Below are positions 17,568 through 24,967 of a DNA stretch of 64,000 nt, piece by piece. The position numbers and the translations under genes were made by a program. The stretch comes from Actinomycetes bacterium (GTDB lineage: Bacteria > Actinomycetota > Actinomycetes > Mycobacteriales > Mycobacteriaceae). The stretch lies in contig JAEYUQ010000021.1 of assembly GCA_023432405.1 (NCBI GenBank), positions 1-64,000 on the forward strand, read 5' to 3'. A model generated the notes under the pieces. It was not told where the DNA came from and searched no databases. It saw nothing but the letters and a program-made list of their open reading frames with translations. Position 1 is the first letter of the stretch. Each line of letters opens with the position of its first letter.

Positions 17568-18647
17568 ATGGTTCATCCAGTTCAGACCGATGCCGTCATT
17601 TTGGTTGGGGGTAAAGGTAGCCGTTTGCGCCCCTTGACGGTGGGAACTCCTAAGCCGATGTTGCCTACCGCTGGCTACCCCTTCCTACAACACCTCTTGG
17701 CGCGGATTGCTGAGACTGGCATTCATCACGTCATTCTGAGCACCTCGTATAAAGCTGAGGTTTTTGAAGAGTACTTCGGTAACGGGGCAGATTTTGGGCT
17801 GGACATCGAGTATGTGGTGGAAGAAACCGCCCTGGGTACGGGTGGCGGTATCCGAAATGTCTACGACAAACTTCGTTACGACACCGTCATGGTTTTTAAC
17901 GGAGATGTTCTGGCCGGAACAGATCTCGAGGCCATTGTCCAAACGCATGAACAGCACAACGCTGATGTCACGCTACATCTGGTCCGGGTTCCTGATCCTC
18001 GAGCATTTGGTTCAGTCCCCACAGATGCCGATGGACGGGTTCTAGCTTTCCTAGAAAAGACGGAGGATCCGCCCACCGATCACATTAATGCTGGGTGTTA
18101 TGTCTTCCGGAAAGAGGTTATCGAGGCGATTCCGGCTGGGCGTCCAGTGTCAGTGGAAAGAGATACTTTTCCAGCTCTGCTCCATTCTGGGGCGCGCGTG
18201 TACGGGCACGTGGATCATGCGTATTGGCGAGACATGGGCCGTCCTGAGGATTTTGTGCGCGGTTCTTCAGATCTGGTGCGCGGAATTGCTCCCTCACCCC
18301 TGCTCAGTGGCCGTACAGGAGAAGCCCTCGTGGATCCCACAGCCGGTGTGAAAGACGGTGTCATCTTGGTGGGCGGCACTGCCATAGGACGAGGATCAGA
18401 GATTGGCGCCGGATGTCGCTTGGACGGCACGGTTATTTTTGATGGAGTCACTGTCGAGCCTGGCGCTGTCATTGAACATTCCATTATTGCCTCGGGAGTG
18501 CATATTGGGGCCAATGCTCGAATCCAAGACTGTGTGATCGGAGAAGGAGCTCACATCGGAGCACGATGCGAACTTTTGGGCGGAATGCGAGTGTGGCCGG
18601 GAATCACTATTCCAGACACTGGGATTCGCTTTTCAAGCGATGCCTAG
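17568..18647 (+). CDS. manC: Mannose-1-phosphate guanylyltransferase-type nucleotidyltransferase
   Basis: A 359-residue sugar-phosphate nucleotidyltransferase. AVILVGGKGSRLRPLT with TPKPMLPTAGYP is the nucleotide-binding signature, VFNGDVLAGTDL the metal site. The C-terminal third has hexapeptide repeats (left-handed helix) of the kind IGRGSEIGAGCRL. Proteins at this place between wbbL and whiB2 are the GDP-mannose pyrophosphorylase of mycobacteria (also called manB or mpg) or are labelled rmlA2 in corynebacteria. GDP-mannose fits the phosphomannomutase and ManA genes nearby; dTDP-glucose is the alternative product. Confidence 0.85.
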   Translation: MVHPVQTDAVILVGGKGSRLRPLTVGTPKPMLPTAGYPFLQHLLARIAETGIHHVILSTSYKAEVFEEYFGNGADFGLDIEYVVEETALGTGGGIRNVYDKLRYDTVMVFNGDVLAGTDLEAIVQTHEQHNADVTLHLVRVPDPRAFGSVPTDADGRVLAFLEKTEDPPTDHINAGCYVFRKEVIEAIPAGRPVSVERDTFPALLHSGARVYGHVDHAYWRDMGRPEDFVRGSSDLVRGIAPSPLLSGRTGEALVDPTAGVKDGVILVGGTAIGRGSEIGAGCRLDGTVIFDGVTVEPGAVIEHSIIASGVHIGANARIQDCVIGEGAHIGARCELLGGMRVWPGITIPDTGIRFSSDA

Positions 18648-18812
18648 TGAGAGGCTTTCTGGTGTTCTAGTACTGGCTCCACCACAATATGTGCTACCCC
18701 CATCTGTTTCCCCCTTCCTGTGACTGCTGATAACTGAGTTAAGTTAGGCGTGCTCTAGGTACTTATTTTGCTATCAATCCATCTGATTGGGTTGCGCATA
18801 TCTAGTGTTCCG

Positions 18813-18866
18813 TGTGTAATCACAGTGTTGTTATTTGCGGTTTGCACTATGCGATGATGTGTAATC
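18813..18866. repeat. Direct repeats in the whiB2 promoter region
   Basis: TGTGTAATC occurs at 18813-18821 and 18858-18866, 45 bases apart, in the 260-base gap before whiB2. The spacing is close to four helical turns, so a paired regulator site is possible. Confidence 0.5.
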
Positions 18867-18907
18867 GCGGGTGATACCGTTGTGATGTAACGGGGAAAGG
18901 ATGTGGC

Positions 18908-19219
18908 GTGAAAGACGTGGCTGGTAACGCCATTGTCCCGGGCGGTGATGATGATCCCAGGTACAGCCTGGATCGTCTCTTCAGGGCGATAGACGCCGAT
19001 TGGCATCTTCAAGGGCTGTGCGCCCAGACTGATCCCGAAGCATTTTTCCAAGAAAAAGGTGGTTCCAGCCGCGAGGCGCGGAGAATCTGCAAGGCGTGCC
19101 CAGTGCGTGACGAGTGCTTGGAGTTCGCTTTGCGCAACGACGAACGTTTCGGAGTGTGGGGTGGGCTGTCAGCCCAGGATCGCAAACGCCTCAAGGAGCG
19201 CCGTATTCAAGGGCTCTAG
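18908..19219 (+). CDS. whiB2: WhiB2-type iron-sulfur transcription factor
   Basis: A 103-residue WhiB protein. Cys38, Cys61, Cys64 and Cys70 (C-x22-C-x2-C-x5-C) hold the 4Fe-4S cluster. GVWGGLS follows, then a basic C-terminal RKRLKERR helix for DNA contact. The placement after the mannose gene matches WhiB2/WhcD, the essential division and septation regulator (WhiB orthologue of Streptomyces). The GTG start has GGGGAAAGG 7 bases upstream. The 260-base leader is long for this window and probably carries its control sites. Confidence 0.94.
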   Translation: MKDVAGNAIVPGGDDDPRYSLDRLFRAIDADWHLQGLCAQTDPEAFFQEKGGSSREARRICKACPVRDECLEFALRNDERFGVWGGLSAQDRKRLKERRIQGL

Positions 19220-19226
19220 AACTACC

Positions 19227-19682
19227 TCACCACTCGAAGCGAGAGTCAATATCGTGAGGGTCAATACAAAGATATTCCGCCACCAGTGCTGTCAAGATTG
19301 TTGAGAGTAACTCGTGGCGTTCTTCTGTTGTGCGGGTTCTTTGTTCCACGGCCATACGGAAAATCACCAGTCTGGCTCTAGTGGGGTTTCCAGCAGTATC
19401 CACTCCAGCAGTAATGAGCTTTCCTAAAGGCACTGATCCATCTGCCACCACGCCCTCAGGAACCACACTGAGCTGAGGGTCAAGTCTCATGCGGGGAATG
19501 ATATCTACAGCAATGTCTAAGCCTGCCAGTTGATCGGGATAATCGGCCTGAATGGGTGCATAGGCTTCCAAGACAGCGGCGTCGAAAAGGCGGGACCTGC
19601 TCCGGTGTCGCGGCACTCCATCCGGCATGAGAGTGCCCCGAAGTCCGTGGCCATGATAATCCCGGGAAACTCGCATCCGCAT
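19227..19682 (-). CDS. PF06262-like (metallopeptidase family) protein without HExxH
   Basis: A 151-residue protein related to the actinobacterial metallopeptidase family found beside DUF3499 (Rv3259 neighbourhood). DYHGHGLRGTLMPDGVPRHR-type N-terminus, then FDAAVLEAYAPI and a C-terminal PHDIDSRF fit the family. I see no HExxH zinc motif, so catalytic activity is doubtful. The ATG at 19682 is chosen because a -10 (TAAAGT) lies 7 bases before it; a GTG at 19709 lacks any signal. It runs toward whiB2 and ends 7 bases from its stop. Confidence 0.7.
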   Translation of the reverse strand: MRMRVSRDYHGHGLRGTLMPDGVPRHRSRSRLFDAAVLEAYAPIQADYPDQLAGLDIAVDIIPRMRLDPQLSVVPEGVVADGSVPLGKLITAGVDTAGNPTRARLVIFRMAVEQRTRTTEERHELLSTILTALVAEYLCIDPHDIDSRFEW

Positions 19683-19689
19683 AGGGGAG

Positions 19690-19695
19690 ACTTTA
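19690..19695 (-). promoter_or_regulatory. -10 hexamer for the PF06262-like gene, leaderless
   Basis: TAAAGT on the minus strand lies 7 bases before the ATG at 19682. The bases between (CTCCCCT) contain no ribosome site. Confidence 0.5.
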
Positions 19696-19772
19696 TTAAC
19701 AAACGTCACTCAGGTTTCAGAGGCTCGCCGTTTCCTGGCGCGTGAATACTCTCAGGAATGAGTGTGACGGAC

Positions 19773-19778
19773 TACACT
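19773..19778 (+). promoter_or_regulatory. -10 hexamer for the DUF3499 gene, leaderless
   Basis: TACACT lies 8 bases before the GTG at 19787, and no ribosome site is seen. Confidence 0.6.
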
Positions 19779-19786
19779 AGCGCCTT

Positions 19787-20218
19787 GTGAGTCAATTCCG
19801 TCGTTGTTCCCATCCTGGTTGTAACCGTCCGGCCGTTGCCACGATGAGCTATGCCTACGCGGAATCAACGGCGATTGTGGGTCCATTATCGCCCATACCC
19901 AATCCCCATACCTGGGATTTGTGCGCCAAGCACGCCGCACGAATCACCCCGCCGGTAGGGTGGGAGCTCTCGCGGGTGGGCGATGTAGAGCTTGACAATT
20001 ATGACGATGATGACCTCACAGAGCTCATGGAGGCGGTGCGTATTGCTCAAGCTGCTCATGATCTCTCAGAGGCAAAGACTGCCCAGTCCAGCCCAGAACG
20101 CACATCAGCACGGGTTCAGCCTCAGCCAGACCCCCGCTTTGTGCCCAACCATCCTGTGTATCGTAAACGTCGTGGCCGTGGGCATTTGCACGTCGTTCCC
20201 GATGTGCCCAAGCACTAA
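19787..20218 (+). CDS. DUF3499 family protein
   Basis: A 143-residue protein of a family restricted to actinobacteria and of unknown function. The N-terminus has a zinc-ribbon look: Cys7 and Cys12 in RRCSHPGCNRPAV, then Cys46 and His49 in WDLCAKHA. The middle is acidic (DNYDDDDLTE) and the C-terminus basic (RKRRGRGHLHVV). It lies between the PF06262-like gene and phosphomannomutase as in mycobacteria. The GTG is probably leaderless. Confidence 0.88.
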   Translation: MSQFRRCSHPGCNRPAVATMSYAYAESTAIVGPLSPIPNPHTWDLCAKHAARITPPVGWELSRVGDVELDNYDDDDLTELMEAVRIAQAAHDLSEAKTAQSSPERTSARVQPQPDPRFVPNHPVYRKRRGRGHLHVVPDVPKH

Positions 20219-20276
20219 GCTGGACGATATTCCAGCTTTATGAAACCTATCGTGATCTGTGTATTGAGGTGTACCT

Positions 20277-21650
20277 ATGCGTGATCGCCACTTTGTTGAT
20301 GCCGTTATCAAAGCCTATGACGTTCGCGGTGTGGTTGGCGCTGAGTTCAACGCCGATTTTATCGCCGAGGTGGGGGCTTCCTATGCGTATCTTCTCCGTG
20401 AGGAAGGGGAGAGCACTCTCGTTATCGGTCACGATATGCGAACCTCCTCACCAGAGCTATCTGAGGCTTTCGCCCAAGGGGTGCTGAGCCAGGGAATCAA
20501 TGCTGTTCTTCTGGGGCTGACCTCCACTGATGAGCTCTACTTCGCCTCAGGTGCTTTACAGTGTGCCGGGGCAATGTTTACTGCCAGCCATAATCCGGCG
20601 CAATATAACGGCATCAAGCTTTGTCGTGCAGGAGCTCGTCCTGTGGGACAGGAAACAGGCTTGGCGCAGATCAAGGAGTACCTCATTTCCGGGGTTCCAG
20701 AGTATTCCGGAACTCCAGGAACGCTGTCTTCTCGTGATGTCTTGGGGGATTATTCACGCTATCTCAATAGTCTCGTGGATCTTACCCAGATTCGTCCCCT
20801 GACAATTGCCGTGGATGCTGCCAACGGTATGGGTGGTTTAACTGTTCCCGCAGTGTTTCAGAATCTGCCGGTGCGCATTGAACCGCTGTATTTTGACCTA
20901 GACGGTACTTTCCCCAACCATGAAGCTAATCCTCTAGAACCCAAGAATTTGGAAGATTTACAACGCTTTGTTCGAGAAGCCAAGGCTGACATTGGTCTGG
21001 CGTTTGACGGTGATGCAGACCGTTGCTTCGTGGTTGATGAACAGGGCAATGCTGTTAGCCCCTCCGTCATCTGCGCGATTATTGCTAAGCAGTATTTGGA
21101 GAAGAACCCCGGAGCCACCATTATCCATAACCTCATCACCTCCAAAACCGTGCCAGAGGTTATCGCAGAAAACGGGGGCCATCCCGTGCGCACCCGTGTG
21201 GGACACTCGTTTATTAAGGCCAAAATGGCAGAAACAGGTGCCGTTTTTGGTGGCGAGCATTCCGCCCACTATTACTTCTCGGAGTTCTTCAATGCTGATT
21301 CTGGGATTCTTGCTGCCATGCACGTTCTCGCGGAGCTAGGTGCACAGGACGCTCCTCTCTCCCACTTGGCTCAGCAGTACCAACGCTATGTGGCTTCTGG
21401 AGAAATCAATTCCACAGTGGATGATCAGGAAGAACGCACGGACGCTGTTCTTCAGGCATTCTCGGATCGCACTGAATCAGTGGATCGCCTTGATGGAGTC
21501 ACCGTTCAGCTCACAGGTACCCCTGCATGGTTCAACGTTCGTTCCTCCAATACTGAGCCGTTGCTGCGGCTCAATGTGGAAGCCCCCACCGCCGCCGAGG
21601 TAGATAGCATTGTCCATGAAGCTCTCTCAGTAATCCGGGCGGACAGGTAA
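20277..21650 (+). CDS. pmmA: Phosphomannomutase/phosphoglucomutase
   Basis: A 457-residue alpha-D-phosphohexomutase that interconverts mannose-6-phosphate and mannose-1-phosphate. FTASHNPAQYNG carries the phosphoserine Ser104, FDGDADRCF (243-251) binds magnesium, GGEHSAHYYF reads the sugar and RSSNTEPLLRLN binds phosphate. The ATG has GAGGTG upstream. It stands between the isomerase ManA and the nucleotidyltransferase gene, so the window holds the path from fructose-6-phosphate to GDP-mannose for lipomannan and mannosyl lipids. Confidence 0.93.
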   Translation: MRDRHFVDAVIKAYDVRGVVGAEFNADFIAEVGASYAYLLREEGESTLVIGHDMRTSSPELSEAFAQGVLSQGINAVLLGLTSTDELYFASGALQCAGAMFTASHNPAQYNGIKLCRAGARPVGQETGLAQIKEYLISGVPEYSGTPGTLSSRDVLGDYSRYLNSLVDLTQIRPLTIAVDAANGMGGLTVPAVFQNLPVRIEPLYFDLDGTFPNHEANPLEPKNLEDLQRFVREAKADIGLAFDGDADRCFVVDEQGNAVSPSVICAIIAKQYLEKNPGATIIHNLITSKTVPEVIAENGGHPVRTRVGHSFIKAKMAETGAVFGGEHSAHYYFSEFFNADSGILAAMHVLAELGAQDAPLSHLAQQYQRYVASGEINSTVDDQEERTDAVLQAFSDRTESVDRLDGVTVQLTGTPAWFNVRSSNTEPLLRLNVEAPTAAEVDSIVHEALSVIRADR

Positions 21651-21663
21651 GGATTCGTATCTG

Positions 21664-22896
21664 ATGCAGAAACTGGAAGGCGCCATGCGTGCGTACCCCT
21701 GGGGGTCACACACCTTGCTTGCTCAGTTGCGGGGCCAGCACACTCCCACTGAGCATCCAGAGGCAGAGCTGTGGTTTGGGGCGCATCCCAGTAATCCTGG
21801 CACAGTAGAAGGAGTCCCTCTCAGTGAAATCATTGCGAATAATCCCGATACCTCTCTGGGGAGTGCTCTTCGCTCAGCTGGGTGTGACACGCTACCTTTC
21901 CTTCTGAAGCTTCTTGCTGCTGATGAGCCTTTGTCTCTTCAAGCACACCCCTCTCGTGAGCAGGCTCGTAGTGGCTTTGAGAGGGAAAACGACGCTGGTA
22001 TTCCGCTGGCCTCTGATAACCGCAATTACAAAGATTCCAACCATAAGCCGGAGCTTTTGGTGGCTCTCACTCCTTTTAGCGCGATGGCTGGGTTTCGTCC
22101 TCTCGATGACACGCGAGCCCTGTTGGAGGAGCTTCACTGTTCCGAGCTGAATCGCTATATCACTCTCCTTGATCCGGAGTCTCCCCACGATAGTTTGAGA
22201 GCACTGTTTACCACGTGGATTACTGTTCCGGTGAGTGTGCGCACTTCCCTTATCGACGCCGTTATTACCTGTGCTCGTCCTCTGGTTCAACGCTCGGACT
22301 GGATGGGGGTAACCCTTCAGCACGTTGTGGAACTCAATGAGCGATATCCGGGAGATGCTGGGGTATTGATTTCCCTCATGCTTAATCACATTGAGCTTAC
22401 GCCGGGGGAAGGACTTTTCTTGGGTGCAGGTCAGCTGCACGCCTATATCCGTGGGCTTGGAGTGGAGGTGATGGCGAACTCAGATAATGTGTTGCGCGGC
22501 GGTTTGACCTCAAAGCACGTTGATGTTCCAGAGCTTATGCGAGTGGTGGACTTTGTGGTCAATCCAGATCCGGTGATGCATTCCTGTGACGGACATTTCC
22601 GTGTTCCTGTGGAGGATTTCACTTTGCTGTCTGCTCAGGCTCCTACTGCAGGCGAGGAAAGGGGAGAGGGTGACAGTGTCTCCGTGAGAACCCCGGGCTA
22701 TCCCGCAATAGTGTTGTGTACCTCGGGTGTGGTAACCCTACGTCCTTCCCAGAAGTCAGGCTCAGCGCTCAACACACCCTGTTGCGACGTCCTGACCTTG
22801 ACTCCTGGTGAGGCGGCTTGGATTCCAGCCTCGGATCCTCACATTGATTTCAGTGGTGGAGGTCACTATTTTCTTGCCACAGCAGGAACTGCGTAA
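21664..22896 (+). CDS. manA: Mannose-6-phosphate isomerase, class I
   Basis: A 410-residue zinc isomerase linking fructose-6-phosphate and mannose-6-phosphate. LQAHPSREQA and HKPELLVALTPF supply zinc and active-site residues; GAGQLHAYIRGLGVEVMANSDNVLRGGLT-type block is the second zinc region and PMI signature. It starts 13 bases after pmmA, so the two are one transcription unit. The C-terminus is slightly longer than in the E. coli enzyme. Confidence 0.93.
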   Translation: MQKLEGAMRAYPWGSHTLLAQLRGQHTPTEHPEAELWFGAHPSNPGTVEGVPLSEIIANNPDTSLGSALRSAGCDTLPFLLKLLAADEPLSLQAHPSREQARSGFERENDAGIPLASDNRNYKDSNHKPELLVALTPFSAMAGFRPLDDTRALLEELHCSELNRYITLLDPESPHDSLRALFTTWITVPVSVRTSLIDAVITCARPLVQRSDWMGVTLQHVVELNERYPGDAGVLISLMLNHIELTPGEGLFLGAGQLHAYIRGLGVEVMANSDNVLRGGLTSKHVDVPELMRVVDFVVNPDPVMHSCDGHFRVPVEDFTLLSAQAPTAGEERGEGDSVSVRTPGYPAIVLCTSGVVTLRPSQKSGSALNTPCCDVLTLTPGEAAWIPASDPHIDFSGGGHYFLATAGTA

Positions 22897-23063
22897 TCTC
22901 GGAGATTCTCAGAAGAAAGTGGCGTGTTGTTGTCGCTAGTGAGCCGAACCACGGTGCACGCTGAGCATAGCGAGAGGACGTTCAGCGGTTTTTCGTGGTA
23001 CAACTTCCCATACTCCGGTTCAGATTCTTCTGAGCCATGTTCTACCCGAAGGAGATCATCACC

Positions 23064-23414
23064 ATGAGCACCTGGGATGTGCGCATCTTCGATGAAGACG
23101 CAAATCAAGACTTCCTTGCCGATTTAGCTGAGCTTGAGGAGGAGGACGTCGTCAAGGCGGTTTATGATGCGTGTCGGCTTGCGCTTGTAGATCGAGCTTC
23201 CGAGGATGAAGTTCTCAACGGTCAAGCAGCGGCTACCTTGGCTGCCATCTGGAGAGGTGCACCATTTTCGGCGGGAGCTGTTGCCGATGACTATCCCTTT
23301 ATCCGTGATCTCATCGGGAGTGGCTCCGAGGAACTGAGCGAGGTTGCAGCAGAAGTCCTGGAGGATCTCAGCGAGGATGAGGACGTAGATTTGTTTCTCG
23401 AGGCTTTGGCCTAA
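23064..23414 (+). CDS. DUF4259-like protein
   Basis: A 116-residue acidic protein beginning STWDVRIFDEDANQDFLADL, the form of DUF4259 (W-x-x-x-x-F-x-x-D-x-A-x-D-F). The function of the family is unknown. The ATG at 23064 has AAGGAG 9 bases upstream and is preferred over the ATG at 23037. It ends 6 bases before tmk. In C. glutamicum, as I recall, the adenosylhomocysteinase gene lies about here; no such gene is present in this window. Confidence 0.65.
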   Translation: MSTWDVRIFDEDANQDFLADLAELEEEDVVKAVYDACRLALVDRASEDEVLNGQAAATLAAIWRGAPFSAGAVADDYPFIRDLIGSGSEELSEVAAEVLEDLSEDEDVDLFLEALA

Positions 23415-23420
23415 TTTGCC

Positions 23421-24041
23421 ATGCTCATCGCTATTGAAGGAATTGACGGAGCTGGTAAAAATACCCTCGTCCAGGCTCTTCGTCGCAGTTTCCACGCAGA
23501 ATGTGTGAGTTTCCCCAGGTACCAGGAGTCTCTCACAGCTCAGCTGATTGACCGTGCCCTCCATAACGGGATGGGCGATCTTATTGAGTCCGTCTATGGT
23601 ATGGCCACTCTTTTCGCCTTGGATCGAGCCGAGGCGGTGGAGTTGTTGAACCATTACGCTCATTCTTCCGAGGTGCTTCTCCTAGATCGATACGTGGCGT
23701 CCAACGCTGCCTATTCAGCGGCCCGCTTGAAGGATTATTCCATTGTGGACTGGGTGGCCGAGTTGGAATTCGGTACTCTCCAGCTCCCGCGTCCTGATCT
23801 CCAGGTTTGGTTGGCTACAGAGACGGATTTGGCTGCTGAAAGGGCGCGGCACCGGGCTGACCAGAACGCCGATCGAGCTCTTGACATCTACGAGTCTGAC
23901 GCTGATCTTCAAACTAGAACCTCCCTAGCTTATCGACGCCTCGCTGAGAGCTCGTGGGGCTCTACCTGGCTGGTAGCCTCACCTCAGGACAGCCCCGAGG
24001 ATGTGGCTCGCACCTGCATGGCTATGACCCGTGTTCGATAG
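23421..24041 (+). CDS. tmk: Thymidylate kinase
   Basis: A 206-residue kinase that makes dTDP from dTMP. The P-loop IEGIDGAGKNT has Lys13. LLLDRYVASNAAY is the DR-x nucleoside motif, and the LID-region arginines are in AAERARHRADQN. Length and motifs match the mycobacterial enzyme. mtrA follows after 168 bases. Confidence 0.94.
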   Translation: MLIAIEGIDGAGKNTLVQALRRSFHAECVSFPRYQESLTAQLIDRALHNGMGDLIESVYGMATLFALDRAEAVELLNHYAHSSEVLLLDRYVASNAAYSAARLKDYSIVDWVAELEFGTLQLPRPDLQVWLATETDLAAERARHRADQNADRALDIYESDADLQTRTSLAYRRLAESSWGSTWLVASPQDSPEDVARTCMAMTRVR

Positions 24042-24076
24042 ACCCTGGCACTGATGAAGTGGATTGTTAGACTTGG

Positions 24077-24188
24077 CACCACAGTGTTTGCTTGCATGAA
24101 TATGATGTAGTGAGAACCATAGTGTGCTCCTGTTGTGCTGGGCTTTTCTGCGGTGATGGATATGAGTGCTTTCACACACACTGTGGTG
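24077..24188. repeat. Widely spaced inverted repeat before mtrA
   Basis: CACCACAGTG (24077-24086) and CACTGTGGTG (24179-24188) are perfect 10-base inverted copies separated by 92 bases. The right arm ends 21 bases before the mtrA start, near its ribosome site. Confidence 0.5.
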
Positions 24189-24209
24189 ATGGTTTGACCG
24201 GAGGCTGAT

Positions 24210-24890
24210 GTGGCAAAAAAGATACTCATTGTTGATGATGACCCCTCGATTTCTGAGGTCTTGGCATTGCTTCTTCAAGCCGAAGGTTATGAAACCCTCG
24301 TTGTAGGAGATGGCCTAAGCGCCATTTCTCAATTTCGATCTGCTCAACCGGATCTCATTCTCCTAGATCTCATGCTTCCAGGTATGGATGGCATGGACGT
24401 GTGCCGAATCATTCGGGCAGAATCTCAAGTGCCCATCATCATGCTCACCGCCAAGACTGGTGTGGATGAGCTGGTGTCTGGCTTTAACATGGGTGTGGAT
24501 GACTACATCACCAAGCCATTTAAAACACCAGAATTGCTGGCGCGTATTCAGGCTCGGCTTCCACATCACCAAGAAGATGTGTTTCAGATCGGTGACCTTG
24601 TGGTGGATATTCCGGAGCACATTGTCACCCGAGACGGACAGGAAATCCCCCTTACTCCTACCGAATTTAGTCTTTTAACCACCCTGGCAAGTAAACCGCG
24701 TGAAGTGTTTACACGCTCTCGGTTGCTTTCTGAGGTGTGGGGTGATGACCATGTCGAAGATAGCCGCCTTGTGAACGTCCATATTCAACGTTTGCGCAAG
24801 AAAATTGAAAGAGATCCAGACCATCCTACAATTGTTTTAACCGTCCGCGGGGTGGGATATAAAACAGGTGCAGATGTCATCGCACGCTGA
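24210..24890 (+). CDS. mtrA: Response regulator MtrA
   Basis: A 226-residue OmpR-family regulator. The receiver domain has the acidic pocket IVDDDPS, phospho-acceptor Asp53 in LLLDLMLPGMDG, then the conserved Thr and Lys (MLTAKTG, YITKPF). The C-terminal winged helix has LTPTEFSLLTTLA and LVNVHIQRLRKKIE. MtrA controls peptidoglycan remodelling, division and osmotic response in this group. The GTG has GGAGG 5 bases upstream. Confidence 0.97.
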   Translation: MAKKILIVDDDPSISEVLALLLQAEGYETLVVGDGLSAISQFRSAQPDLILLDLMLPGMDGMDVCRIIRAESQVPIIMLTAKTGVDELVSGFNMGVDDYITKPFKTPELLARIQARLPHHQEDVFQIGDLVVDIPEHIVTRDGQEIPLTPTEFSLLTTLASKPREVFTRSRLLSEVWGDDHVEDSRLVNVHIQRLRKKIERDPDHPTIVLTVRGVGYKTGADVIAR

Positions 24891-24928
24891 AAACTGCTAA
24901 GACCCGCACTTTGGATATAAAGGAGACT

Positions 24929-24967
24929 GTGCCGTTTCTGCTGTTGTGTCATCCACGCGGCGCCTAG
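24929..24967 (+). other. Possible short leader ORF overlapping the mtrB start
   Basis: AAGGAG near 24919-24924 is ideally placed for a GTG at 24929, but this frame is not mtrB's. It codes for 12 residues (VPFLLLCHPRGA) and stops at 24967, 21 bases into mtrB. Translation of it could couple to or compete with mtrB. This is an inference from spacing alone. Confidence 0.35.

Noticed and set aside
18739..18757. DtxR-like box upstream of whiB2
   Set aside because: Only about 12 of 19 bases agree with the consensus as I recall it, which is too weak.
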